Below are positions 1 through 9,400 of a DNA stretch of 37,461 nt, in pieces. The notes beneath the pieces are model-generated. The model was not told where the DNA came from. It saw only the letters and a list, made by a program, of their open reading frames with translations, and made no database searches. Within the stretch, counting starts at the first letter, position 1. Each line of letters begins with the position of its first letter. Source of the stretch: Myxococcales bacterium (GTDB taxonomy: Bacteria; Myxococcota_A; UBA9042; JABWCM01); assembly GCA_013360285.1 (NCBI GenBank), contig JABWCM010000023.1, positions 1 through 37,461 of the forward strand. Direction: 5' to 3'. Both the position numbers and the translations under genes were made by a program.

Positions 1-1732
1 AGAGGGTCAGCGGAAATATGTCCATGTTTATATTGACTTGATCTTGTTTGTGTGGTAGAGTGGGCCATGAACACTGAATCGTTGTCCACAGTCCCATCTT
101 CTATCGAGCTCGTCGCGGGTACGGGTGGGCATAAGCGTCGAACGGGTAAGCGCCCTCCTTGTTTTCTACCGGATCAGTCGAAGCAACTCGACCCATTCCA
201 TGGTTGCCCGGATTTTCAGGTGCCTCAGAATCATCTTGCACGGTCCGTACTGAAGTGGGTCACAGAATTGGACACGCGTTCGTTGGTGGAGAAGGGATCC
301 GCGTTGGGTCGTCGCGGCTATGATCCCTGTGGCAAATTGGCGGTTTGGTTGTACGCGAGTCTGATAGGGGTGCACCACGCTAGTAAGTTAGCGGAGCGTA
401 TGAAGACCGATGCGGCGTTTTTGCTGTTATCGGGAGGCTACCGCTACTCCGCCACCACGTTACGCGAGTTTCGTCGCGACCATGGCGATTTTTTTGAGGC
501 TGCGGTTTTGCAAACCGTGAGTTTGGCTCACGAGCGAGGTCTTGTGGACCCTTGCCAGGGCGCCGTGGACAGCATGAGGCTCCGTGCTCATGCTTCGACC
601 GCGAGCATCCGAACACGCGAACGTTCGGAAAAAAGGTTGCAACACCTTCAAGCGGCGGACTTGTCGAAGATGTCTGAGGACGAACGGAAAGTTCACGCAG
701 CCAAGGTTGCCAAGCATTCCCACGCTGTAAAGCACTGCACGAAGGAACAAAGAAGTAACTTTAGCACCACCAACGAACTTGCGGGATTGTTGAAGTTCCC
801 GCATGGGGGAGCGCTGCCGGGCCATCGCATTTCGGTGACGGCGGTGGGAGTGCAATTGCGACTCATCGTCGTGGTGCTTGTCACTTCTGCCGGACATGAC
901 TATGGGCACCTCGAACAGTTAGCGCGCAAAGCCCGCGAACAGTTTCTGTCTCTAGGTCTGCCGGAGACGATGGTTCTTCAGATCGCAGCCGATGCGGGGT
1001 ATCTTTGCTCGGAAGATCTTCAGTTTGCGCTCAACAATCGAAATTGGGTCGATGTGTTGATCCATGAATCGTCCAAAATGAAAGCCTCTTCGGAATCGAA
1101 ATACTACGGTCGCGAGCAATTCGTGATTCACGAAGACGGTCGAGCATTTTGCCCTGCTGGAACCGAAATGAAAGGTCCAAAACCCATCGCCGAGGGGCGG
1201 AGACAGTGGACTGGTGTAGGCTGCGGCGATTGTGAACTAAAGAGCCACTGTACCGAGGGACAACTCCGTAGGCTAACTCAGGACCCGGAGTTGGACAAAG
1301 CCCGCGATGCCATGCGCAAGCGAATGGAAGAACCTGGAGCCAAAGAACGCTACAACAAGAGAATTGCGACAGTGGAGCCGGTATTTTCAGGTTTAGAGGA
1401 AATGATGGGCTATCGCCGCGCCAGCTCACGATTCGCCAAGACCGTTCGCGCAGAAATCCTCTTGAAGGTACTCGCGTACAACTTGAGCCGCATCGCGGCA
1501 GCGCGCACCGGCTATTTTTCTTTACTCATGACCTATTACACCGTTCTACTGGAAGGCGACCAACTGCGCATTCTGAACGCCTGGGCGCCATTTGACGAAA
1601 ATACCACATCGGCCCCTCATGACGAAAAAGGTGCCTCCCATGGGCAAATACACTTCATAGGAGCGATGATTCCACAGGATCTCCGCACTTTATTCGCTTT
1701 GGAATGATTCCTTATTTCCGCTGACCCTCTAG
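1..1732 (+). mobile_element. IS1182-family insertion sequence, apparently complete
   Basis: Seen: inverted termini AGGGTCAGCGGAAATA (3-18) and its exact reverse complement (1713-1728) bracket a single transposase gene. The right end is followed by CTAG (1729-1732). The window opens with AG directly before the left terminus, as expected if the left copy of a CTAG target duplication is cut by the window edge. Inference: the element is intact and about 1.73 kb long. It abuts a small palindromic repeat element that starts at about 1731. Family assignment rests on the transposase architecture. Confidence 0.85.
67..1707 (+). CDS. IS1182-family transposase (DDE)
   Basis: A full-length transposase of about 546 residues that would cut and rejoin the ends of the surrounding insertion sequence. 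An N-terminal DUF772-type region (about residues 60-140, with RSLVEKG, GYDPCGKLAVWLYA and TTLREFRRDH) precedes the DDE nuclease fold. Likely catalytic acidic residues are Asp in AVDSMRLRAHAS (about residue 168), Asp in IAADAGYLCSED (about 310), and Glu near VEPVFSGLEEMMGYRR. A cysteine cluster (CGDCELKSHC) lies between the second and third positions, as is common in this family. No frameshift or stop interrupts it, so it may be active. I prefer ATG 67; an in-frame GTG at 52 is also possible, and neither has a strong ribosome-binding site. The stop lies 20 bp inside the right end of the element. Confidence 0.88.
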   Translation: MNTESLSTVPSSIELVAGTGGHKRRTGKRPPCFLPDQSKQLDPFHGCPDFQVPQNHLARSVLKWVTELDTRSLVEKGSALGRRGYDPCGKLAVWLYASLIGVHHASKLAERMKTDAAFLLLSGGYRYSATTLREFRRDHGDFFEAAVLQTVSLAHERGLVDPCQGAVDSMRLRAHASTASIRTRERSEKRLQHLQAADLSKMSEDERKVHAAKVAKHSHAVKHCTKEQRSNFSTTNELAGLLKFPHGGALPGHRISVTAVGVQLRLIVVVLVTSAGHDYGHLEQLARKAREQFLSLGLPETMVLQIAADAGYLCSEDLQFALNNRNWVDVLIHESSKMKASSESKYYGREQFVIHEDGRAFCPAGTEMKGPKPIAEGRRQWTGVGCGDCELKSHCTEGQLRRLTQDPELDKARDAMRKRMEEPGAKERYNKRIATVEPVFSGLEEMMGYRRASSRFAKTVRAEILLKVLAYNLSRIAAARTGYFSLLMTYYTVLLEGDQLRILNAWAPFDENTTSAPHDEKGASHGQIHFIGAMIPQDLRTLFALE

Positions 1733-1908
1733 GGTGTTTTGGAAAAAAATAACGGCGAGCGAGACAGTGGCCGTAGCGAGGCGGTCCTGTCTTAGTCGGC
1801 CCATCCTCGACGTGCCTTTGGGCACGCCTCCGGTGGGCTTCGGTCGTCAAGACCCACTTGTTACGGCTATTGTCTCGCTCAACGGCAATTTTTACCAAAA
1901 CACCATCT
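1729..1908. repeat. Family A palindromic element, copy 1 (~180 bp)
   Basis: A long imperfect inverted repeat. The left arm starts GGTGTTTTGG and continues with an A-run, AACGGCGAGCGAGACAGTGG and CCGTAGCGAG. The right arm read in reverse has the same order (GGTGTTTTGG, TAAAAATTGCCG, TTGAGCGAGAC). The centre contains GCCTTTGGGCACGCCTCCGG. A second copy lies at 14383-14563 in the opposite orientation. No open frame is convincing, so this is most likely a non-autonomous MITE-like element. The IS1182-family element abuts its left end. Confidence 0.75.
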
Positions 1909-1957
1909 AAAAAACACCACACATCTCGCCCGCAAGCTCATGAGAAATCTGGGCTAG
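1909..1957 (-). repeat. Nested remnants: family C end, then family B end
   Basis: Read on the minus strand, 1957-1909 first gives a family B terminus (CTAGCCCAGATTTCTCATG, then AGCTTGCGGGCG). This is followed by the family C terminus AGATGTGTGGTGTTTTTTA, and then by family A. Both termini match the element ends at 10489-10509 and 17548-17567. The arrangement suggests that C inserted into B and A inserted into C. The other halves would lie left of the window. Confidence 0.6.
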
Positions 1958-2120
1958 TCGCTTGCCAATTCTGCGATTGGCGCGTTATCGTCTTGTTGCG
2001 CTAATTTAGCAAGAAAGATAGTAACTATACAACTTGTTAAGTTTCTCTGCAGATTGCGTTTGTGAGTGCCTTGACGCGTCAGCCACTCCGTGCTAGCACC
2101 ACACTCACGTGGAGGACGGT
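1958..2120 (+). other. Upstream region of folD
   Basis: Non-coding stretch between the repeat stack and folD. It contains a short hairpin (GCCAAT at 1964-1969, ATTGGC at 1976-1981) and an AT-rich stretch around 1995-2045 that could hold the operon promoter. I could not fix a convincing -35/-10 pair. A strong GGAGG at 2111-2115 belongs to folD. Confidence 0.4.
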
Positions 2121-3005
2121 ATGGCGACGCACCTAGATGGTAAACGTGTGGCAGAACAGGTAAAAGCCTCCGTTGCGGACCGTGTATCGCAGCTCAAAAC
2201 GGTTGGTGTAACGCCGGGTTTGGCTGTGATTCAAGTCGGAGCCGATCCCGCGTCGTCGGTTTATGTGCGCAACAAACGTAGAACGTGTGAGCTTCTTGGG
2301 TTTCAATCCATCGCGCATGACCTGCCCGAAGCCACATCGGAAACAAAGCTTCTGCAGTTGATTCAGCATCTGAACGACGATTCACAGGTTCACGGTATAT
2401 TGGTTCAACTGCCGTTGCCGTCCGGAATTTCGCCCGACAAAGTAATGGAAAGTATCAACCCTACAAAGGATGTGGATGGATTTCATCCATACAATGTCGG
2501 GAGATTGGCGCTCGGGAAGCCAACTTTGGTTCCGTGTACTCCGTTGGGAATTATGCGCATGCTTGAATACTATCACATAGTTCCCGCAGGAAAACACGCG
2601 GTTGTCATTGGGCGAAGCAACACGGTTGGGAGGCCGATGGCACAATTGTTGTTGGCGGCGGACGCGACCGTTACTGTCGTTCACTCAAAAACACCTGATG
2701 CGCAGAGTATTTCCAGAGAAGCGGACATTCTGGTCGTTGCGATGGGTCGTCGGCAGGTGGTGAATCGTGACTGGGTCAAGTCGGGTTCCGTGGTTGTAGA
2801 CGTTGGGATACATCGCCTGGATACCGGAGGGCTCGTGGGTGACTGCGATTTTGCGTCGGTTCGGGATGTGGCGTCCTATCTTACCCCGGTGCCCGGTGGT
2901 GTCGGTCCGATGACCATTGCAATGTTGATGGAAAACACCGTGCGTGCAACGGAAACGATTGTGAATAGACTCGATGTCTCGGGTTCGCCAGAAAACCAAC
3001 GCTGA
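2121..3005 (+). CDS. folD: Bifunctional methylenetetrahydrofolate dehydrogenase / methenyltetrahydrofolate cyclohydrolase
   Basis: Cytosolic enzyme interconverting 5,10-methylene-THF, 5,10-methenyl-THF and 10-formyl-THF, normally NADP-dependent. About 294 residues, the usual length. Seen in order: YVRNK (catalytic Tyr and Lys region), GILVQLPLPSGI, KDVDGFHPYNVG, PCTPLGIMRML, the dinucleotide-binding GRSNTVGRPMAQLLL, and the C-terminal PVPGGVGPMTIAMLMENT. Start chosen at ATG 2121 because GGAGG lies five bases upstream; a GTG at 2109 lies upstream of that site. It is the first gene of a run with gcvT, gcvH and gcvPA. This fits metabolically, because the glycine cleavage system produces the methylene-THF that FolD uses. 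The gap to gcvT is 19 bp, so co-transcription is likely. Confidence 0.96.
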   Translation: MATHLDGKRVAEQVKASVADRVSQLKTVGVTPGLAVIQVGADPASSVYVRNKRRTCELLGFQSIAHDLPEATSETKLLQLIQHLNDDSQVHGILVQLPLPSGISPDKVMESINPTKDVDGFHPYNVGRLALGKPTLVPCTPLGIMRMLEYYHIVPAGKHAVVIGRSNTVGRPMAQLLLAADATVTVVHSKTPDAQSISREADILVVAMGRRQVVNRDWVKSGSVVVDVGIHRLDTGGLVGDCDFASVRDVASYLTPVPGGVGPMTIAMLMENTVRATETIVNRLDVSGSPENQR

Positions 3006-3024
3006 TAACCGTGGGAGTCAAAAA

Positions 3025-4140
3025 ATGACGGAATATAAACACACTCCATTGCATGCTAGTCATGTGCGACTAGGAGCTCGATTTGTGCCGTTTGCTGGCT
3101 ATTCGATGCCGGTTCAATATTCCGGTCTTTTAGAGGAACATGAGGCAGTTCGGTCCCGTGTAGGTTTGTTTGACGTCAGTCATATGGGTGAAATCGTTGT
3201 TTCCGGTGCCGACGCTTTGTCTGCATTAAATCATATCATTACGAATGATCTAAAAAAAATCAAAGACGGAAAAGCGATGTATACCGCTATGTGTTTCGAC
3301 GACGGGGGTATTGTCGACGACCTTATTGTATATCGGAAAAGTGAAACCGAGTTTTTTTTGTGTGTGAACGCTTCCAACGTGGAAAAGGACTACAATTGGA
3401 TCGTCAGTCACTTAACGGGAAATGTCGTAGCAGAAAATCAAAGCGACTTGTGGGCGCAGATTGCGGTCCAGGGACCTCAGGCCAGGAGGCTGGTCGCAGA
3501 TGTGCTGGGTGGCGCCGTCGATTGGATGCGGTTACCAAATTTTTCGTTTATGGACACGGTTTGGAACGGCGCCCTCATCAGAGCGGCTACGACCGGTTAT
3601 ACAGGAGCCGGTGGGTATGAGTTATACACGGGCGCTGACATTGCGGTCGACCTGTGGGACGCGTTAATGCAACAGGGGCAACCTCTTGGGGTTGTGCCTG
3701 TTGGCCTTGGTGCACGCGACACATTGCGCTTGGAGATGGGGTATTGTTTGTACGGTAACGACATTGACGCAACGACCAATCCTTTGGAAGCTGGACTCGG
3801 GTGGGTGACACGGCTCGACAAGAATAACTTTGTGGGACTTTCTGCCCTGAAGGCGATTCAGAAAGTGGGTGTTTCGCGGCAGCTTGTAGGTTTCGAAGTA
3901 CTGGACAAGGGCATTGCGCGGCATGGCTATCCTATTGTTATTGATGGCAAAACCAACGGAATTGTAACAAGCGGAACACGGTCACCTACGCTAAAAGTGC
4001 CGATTGGCATGGGTTACGTACCCACGACACACACTGCCGACGGAAGCAGAATATCAATTGACATCCGCGGAAAACTAGTGGCTGCACGCGTATGCAAAAT
4101 GCCGTTTTTAATGTATTTGCAGAAATCTGACACAAATTAG
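3025..4140 (+). CDS. gcvT: Glycine cleavage system T protein (aminomethyltransferase)
   Basis: Transfers the methylene carbon from the aminomethyl-lipoyl arm of GcvH to tetrahydrofolate, releasing ammonia. About 371 residues, typical for the family. Diagnostic stretches include TPLHASHVRLGARFVPFAGY, MPVQYSG, GLFDVSHMGEI, DDGGIVDDLIVY, the folate-domain ARDTLRLEMGYCLYGNDID, and the C-terminal GTRSPTLKVPIGMGYV. Start at ATG 3025 gives the canonical N terminus and has GGGAG (3013-3017) upstream. The longer frame beginning at 2974 would overlap folD and adds non-homologous residues. It sits 19 bp after folD, and a 202-bp gap separates it from gcvH. Confidence 0.96.
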   Translation: MTEYKHTPLHASHVRLGARFVPFAGYSMPVQYSGLLEEHEAVRSRVGLFDVSHMGEIVVSGADALSALNHIITNDLKKIKDGKAMYTAMCFDDGGIVDDLIVYRKSETEFFLCVNASNVEKDYNWIVSHLTGNVVAENQSDLWAQIAVQGPQARRLVADVLGGAVDWMRLPNFSFMDTVWNGALIRAATTGYTGAGGYELYTGADIAVDLWDALMQQGQPLGVVPVGLGARDTLRLEMGYCLYGNDIDATTNPLEAGLGWVTRLDKNNFVGLSALKAIQKVGVSRQLVGFEVLDKGIARHGYPIVIDGKTNGIVTSGTRSPTLKVPIGMGYVPTTHTADGSRISIDIRGKLVAARVCKMPFLMYLQKSDTN

Positions 4141-4342
4141 AGCTATTTGGGTTAGGTCCAACTTGGCTTACAGTTGGTGTTGTGGCGGATCGTTCGCCTC
4201 ATGCCTGTAATGGTGTTGTTAAATTACTAAACAAGTGAGTCTGTTTTTTTTGATTCACTCAATAGCGGTGGGTGGCAAATCAGTCAAATCACCGATTACC
4301 GGGCTGTTGCAGAAAATTTTGCGAACCCGGCAAGGAGTTGTC

Positions 4343-4735
4343 ATGACGTATCCGAAAGAATATCGATACACGCGTGAGCACGAGTGGGCTCGGGTAGACG
4401 AAGACGGTACAGTCGTCGTTGGAATTACCGATTATGCTCAAGACGCGTTGGGGGAAATAGTGCATTTGGAATTACCTAGTGAGGGGGATTTTGTGAAAAA
4501 GGGGGATACCTTCGGTGTGATTGAGTCCACTAAAAGTGTCGCTGATTTGTTTGCTCCGGTTAGTGGGCGTGTAGTGGAAGTAAACGACGTGTTGGTGGAC
4601 AGCCTTGAGGTGTTGGGCGAGGACCCATACGAAGAAGGGTGGATGGTGCGTATTCGGCCGACGGACTCCGACGAACTCGACGAGTTGATGGATGCGTCCG
4701 AATATGAAGAACTTGTAGGCGAACTAGAGGAGTAA
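4343..4735 (+). CDS. gcvH: Glycine cleavage system H protein (lipoyl carrier)
   Basis: Small acidic shuttle protein (130 residues) that carries the aminomethyl group on a lipoyl-lysine between the P, T and L proteins. The lipoylation site is Lys64 in VIESTKSVADLFAPVSG. The N terminus YRYTREHEWARVDEDG and the end PYEEGWMVRI are typical. Start at ATG 4343 has AAGGAG (4332-4337) upstream. An in-frame TTG/GTG extension from 4235 lacks support. The C-terminal tail is strongly acidic. Its stop lies 7 bp before gcvPA, so the two are probably co-translated. Confidence 0.96.
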   Translation: MTYPKEYRYTREHEWARVDEDGTVVVGITDYAQDALGEIVHLELPSEGDFVKKGDTFGVIESTKSVADLFAPVSGRVVEVNDVLVDSLEVLGEDPYEEGWMVRIRPTDSDELDELMDASEYEELVGELEE

Positions 4736-4742
4736 GCGTTCA

Positions 4743-6098
4743 ATGCGCTATATCGCCCATACTCAAGAAGATATTCGGGAAATGTTAATTCGCATAGGTG
4801 TTGCGGATGTTGACGCGCTGTTTGAGCAGATTCCAGACAATTCGCGACTCAGCCGACCATTGTGTTTACCTGCGGCGTTGTCTGAACCCGAACTTTTGTC
4901 ACATATGGCGGATTTGGCACAACGAAACCAACCTCACAGCCGACCGTTGTCGTTTTTGGGTGCGGGGATTTACCGTCATTATTCACCTGCCGTCATCGAC
5001 CAATTGCTTCTCAGGGGTGAGTTCTTGACGGCTTACACGCCTTACCAGCCAGAACTCAGCCAGGGAACGCTGCAAGCGATATTCGAGTTCCAGACAATGA
5101 TCGCGGAACTCCTCGGTACGGATGTTGCAAACGCATCATTATACGACGGTTCTACGGCAACTGCGGAGGCGGTGCTGATGGCGCGTCGAATCACGCGTCG
5201 ATCACGTTGTTTGGTTTCGAGTGGAGTCCATCCCGAGTATCAACAGGTTGCTGCGGCGTATAATGAGGGAAACCATGGGCAATTAGAAGTTATTTCGCTA
5301 GATGGGAACGGTACCACAGATATAAATAACGTCCAAAAACAGTTAGATAAAGACGTTGCGTGTGTTGTGTTGGCCCAACCTAATTTTCTTGGTGTTCTTG
5401 AAGATGTTGCAGTCTGGCATCAGCTAGCTCAATCTCATGGCGCTATGTTGGTCGTAGTGGTCACCGAACCGTCGGCGTTCGCTGTTTTTGAAGCACCAGG
5501 ACAATGTGGGGCAGATATTGTGGCGGGGGAGGGGCAAGCCCTTGGGTTAGCCCCGAATTTGGGTGGACCACACTGTGGCATTTTCGGTACTCGCTCGGCG
5601 CATGTACGTCAAATGCCGGGTAGGCTGTGCGGGCGAACTGTGGACAAGGATGGGCGACCGGGGTTTGTGTTGACGTTGTCCACAAGGGAGCAACATATTC
5701 GTCGCGAAAAAGCAACATCCAATATCTGCACCAACCAGGGATTGATGGCGCTCGCCGTAGGGATGTACCTCACATGGGTCGGGCCGACCGGATTGGAACG
5801 AGTCGCGCGTATTAATCTAGCACGAACCGAGTCTCTGAAGCAGAAAGTGGTTGAAATTCCGGGATTTTCTCTGAAATATCCAAATGCTACCACCTACAAT
5901 GAATTTGTGTTGAAAACGCCAATGAACGCAGACTCATTGGCGGGTCGGCTGCACGACGTAGGGATTGCTCCAGGTCTGCCGCTGGGGCGTTTTTTCCCGG
6001 AATTAGCAGACTGTTTGCTGGTTAACGTGACGGAAGTACATAGCGAATCTGATTTAGATCGACTCTGTAATGCACTGGCCATGGTCGTACCAACGTAA
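4743..6098 (+). CDS. gcvPA: Glycine dehydrogenase (decarboxylating) subunit 1
   Basis: N-terminal half of the split P protein, which decarboxylates glycine and loads the aminomethyl group onto GcvH. Length (451 residues) and motifs match subunit 1: FLGAGIYRHYSPAVIDQL, TAYTPYQPELSQGTLQAIFE, SLYDGSTATAEAVLMA, NLGGPHCGIFGT, MPGRLCGRTVDKDG, and REQHIRREKATSNICTNQGL. Subunit 1 does not carry the pyridoxal-phosphate lysine. That residue is in GcvPB, and gcvPB is not downstream here: the next gene is an unrelated lipoprotein. A full P protein would be about 950 residues. Either gcvPB is encoded elsewhere, or the locus was rearranged. Confidence 0.94.
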   Translation: MRYIAHTQEDIREMLIRIGVADVDALFEQIPDNSRLSRPLCLPAALSEPELLSHMADLAQRNQPHSRPLSFLGAGIYRHYSPAVIDQLLLRGEFLTAYTPYQPELSQGTLQAIFEFQTMIAELLGTDVANASLYDGSTATAEAVLMARRITRRSRCLVSSGVHPEYQQVAAAYNEGNHGQLEVISLDGNGTTDINNVQKQLDKDVACVVLAQPNFLGVLEDVAVWHQLAQSHGAMLVVVVTEPSAFAVFEAPGQCGADIVAGEGQALGLAPNLGGPHCGIFGTRSAHVRQMPGRLCGRTVDKDGRPGFVLTLSTREQHIRREKATSNICTNQGLMALAVGMYLTWVGPTGLERVARINLARTESLKQKVVEIPGFSLKYPNATTYNEFVLKTPMNADSLAGRLHDVGIAPGLPLGRFFPELADCLLVNVTEVHSESDLDRLCNALAMVVPT

Positions 6099-6443
6099 TC
6101 GGTCGATATTTGGGGTGATGCTAGCCGTTGGGAGCTTGACGCCTACGCTATTCCGAAAAATAACGGTGGTGCAAATTGCGTAACGTCAACACGGGTTGGC
6201 GCTTTCGTGTGTTCGAGCAATAGCCGGTGTCCGGCTTTATACCGACTTCCCGTTTCTCTCGAGTATCAAAGTTCTACGACATGTCGGATTTGTGACCGCC
6301 GTCCTGCCCAAATTCATTCAAAAAGCGTGAATCAAATTGATTGTAATCCGACAAACGGGGTTGAACCTCGTAATGCGGATCGGTACATTGCGCCCCGGAG
6401 CCCGAACTGGCCCGCCGCCGTCCCACCAAACCCGGAGTCACCC
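6099..6443 (+). other. Non-coding region upstream of the giant repeat lipoprotein
   Basis: 345 bp without a credible gene. The lipoprotein frame stays open back to a GTG at 6207, but the upstream residues carry no signal peptide and no family resemblance. A possible weak sigma-70-like promoter is TTGAAC (6361-6366), a 17-bp spacer, then TACATT (6384-6389), about 55 bp before the chosen start. No terminator hairpin with a T-run was seen after gcvPA. Confidence 0.35.
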
Positions 6444-9400
6444 GTGAAAATGAGCTTATATAATCCCCACTTCTGGATCTGCTTGGTCCTGTTCTGCGCC
6501 GGTGCCTTTTTGAGTGCTGCGTGCGAAACCAATTGCGAAAAATGCGCTATTCAAAATCCGTCAAACGGTGGCCAGACAAACGTCGAAAATTCCGAATCCT
6601 TGTGTGCCGATGGTATCGATAATGACAATGACGGTGCCGTGGATTGTATCGACCTGGATTGTGAAAAAATGATTGTTTGTGGCGGCGGGGGCGGGGGCGC
6701 GGGCGAATCCAGCGTTCAGGCTTGCTCCGATTCCCTGGACAATGACAGTGACGGTTTCGTTGATTGCGACGATTTTGACTGCACAGCGAGTGGCGCGTGC
6801 GGCGGCGAATCTGGCCCAGAAAACACCGAAAACGCATGTTCGGATAAATTTGACAACGATGGTGACGGATTCGTGGACTGTAATGACTTCGATTGCGATG
6901 ATACCGAAGCATGTAAGAACAAACCCATCGAACAGACTGCTGGGGAATGTAGCGATGGTAAAGATAATGACGCAGACGGTTTCACAGACTGCGACGATTT
7001 CGGCTGTAAGTGGATGTCTGAGTGCGGAGGAAACGGAATACCGGAAAACGATGCTGCCGCCTGCTCCGACGGATTAGATAACGATGCCGACGGCCAGACC
7101 GATTGCAAAGATTTCGATTGTAAGAATTTGCCAGTCTGCACGGGAGGGGGTGAAAAGACACCGGAAAATACTGAGGAAGCTTGCTCTGACACCGTTGATA
7201 ACGATCAGGACTCGTATATCGACTGTAACGACTTTGATTGCTCCAGAACGATATATTGCCTATCAAAACCGGTCGAAACGCTGGAACCAGATTGTCAAGA
7301 CGGGAAAGACAACGACGGGGATGGCTTTTCGGATTGCGATGACTTTGGTTGTAAGTGGCTCACTGAGTGTGGTGGAAATGGGGTTCCGGAGAACAGCGCC
7401 GACGCGTGTACTGATGGCCTTGATAACGATGACGATGGGTTTACCGACTGCAAGGACTTCGATTGTAAGAACCTCCCGGTATGCACAGGCGGTACGAGTA
7501 CACCGGAAAACACCGATGCCGCATGTAGTGATGGAAAAGACAATGATCAGGATAGCTACGTTGATTGTGATGACTTCGATTGCGACGATACGTCGTCATG
7601 TCAATCAGGGCTAGTTGAAACCACGGCGCAAGACTGTAGTGACGGTGTCGACAACGATGAGGACAGCTATGTCGATTGCGACGACTTCGGATGTAAGTGG
7701 GTGCAAGCCTGTGGCGGCACAGGCGTGCCAGAAAACACTCCTCAGGCTTGTACGGATGGCAACGACAACGATGGCGACACCTTCATCGATTGCAAAGATT
7801 TTGATTGTAAGTCGTTGCCCGTGTGCAAATCCGCCGCGGAAGATACGGACGTAACCTGTTCGGACGGTGTCGACAATGACGCCGATGGATTTACCGATTG
7901 TGCGGACAACGGTTGTAAGTCCTTGCCTATATGCCAAGGTGGGAGCGCGGAAAACACGGTAGCGGCATGTTCCGATGGTCAAGACAACGATAAGGATGGA
8001 TTCATCGACTGCAACGACTTCGACTGCGACGACACAGCCGCGTGTGCCACTTCTGAAACAGAAACCTCGGTGCAGGACTGCGACGACGGTGAGGACAACG
8101 ATTCCGATGGCTACGTGGACTGCGATGATTTTGGGTGCAAGTGGACCAAGAAATGTGGCGGCACAGGTAACCCTGAGAATACGGATACTTTATGCGGCGA
8201 CGGAAAGGATAACGACGGGGATTCGTTCGTCGATTGCAAAGACTTCGATTGTAAGTCGCTGCCGACGTGTCAGGGAGGCGTCGAAAATACAGACGCGAGT
8301 TGTTCTGACGGTGCAGATAACGACTTGGATGGATTTACGGATTGTGCCGACAACGGCTGCAAGAATCTGCCGGTGTGTAAGTCTGGTACTCCGGAAAACA
8401 CCGACGCTGCCTGCGACGATGGTCAGGATAACGATAAAGACGGCTATATTGATTGCGATGACTTCGATTGCGGAAAAACCACGCCGTGCACATCCAGTAG
8501 CGGAAGCGAAACCAGCGCCGGTGAATGTTCCGACGGCGTAGACAACGACGGCGACAGCTACGTCGATTGTGACGACTTCGGATGTAAGTGGACCGTTGCG
8601 TGTGGCGGAACCGGGGTTTCGGAAAGTGGGGACACTGCGTGCAGCGATGGGCAGGATAACGATGGCGATTCCTTTGTCGATTGTGCTGACTTCGACTGCA
8701 AGTCGGCAACCGTGTGTGCCGCGGGGTCGGAAAATAGTGAAGTTACGTGTGGTGATGGGAAAGATAACGATCAAGATGGGTTTACCGACTGCGCAGATAA
8801 CGGATGTAAGACACTCCCCGTTTGTCAAAACGGTGAACCGGAAAATACCGATCAGAATTGCCAGGACGGTGTGGATAACGATAAAGACGGATTTTTGGAC
8901 TGTGACGACTTTGATTGCGACGAAACAACTCCCTGTGGTTCCGCTTCTGTAGCGGAAAACACGCAGTCTGCTTGTACCGACGGCAGCGATAATGACGGTG
9001 ACAGTTACATCGATTGTATGGACTTCGATTGTAAATGGATTCAGCAATGCGGAGGCACCGGAGTTGCCGAAAACACTGATAATGCATGTGCGGATGGTCA
9101 AGATAACGATGGCGATTCGTTTGCGGATTGTAAGGATTTTGACTGTAAACCGCTCCCTGTATGCCAAGGCGGAACTTCCGAGGATAGCGAAGATAAGTGC
9201 TCAGACGGATTAGATAACGATCAGGACGGATTTGTCGACTGCGACGATAACAATTGCAAGACTACCGTGGTCTGCTCTGGCACGCCGGTTCCAACGGAGA
9301 CTTCTGCGGAGCACTGCCAGGATGGCAAAGACAACGACAATGACTCGTTTATCGATTGCAACGACTTCGGATGTAAGTGGGTTGTTGCATGCGGTGGAAC

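Noticed and set aside
2974-3024. Upstream extension of gcvT
   Set aside because: It overlaps folD, adds non-family residues, and ATG 3025 has its own ribosome-binding site and the canonical N terminus.
4141-4342. Glycine riboswitch before gcvH, or terminator at 4235-4258
   Set aside because: I found no glycine-aptamer-like conserved blocks. The GTGAGTC/GATTCAC hairpin has its T-run in the loop rather than after the stem, so it is not a standard terminator.
8190-9167. Long antisense open frame (325 codons) opposite the giant repeat gene
   Set aside because: The repeat unit is a multiple of three bases and has few stops in other frames, so long antisense frames arise automatically. Its composition is a mirror of the repeat, with no family resemblance.
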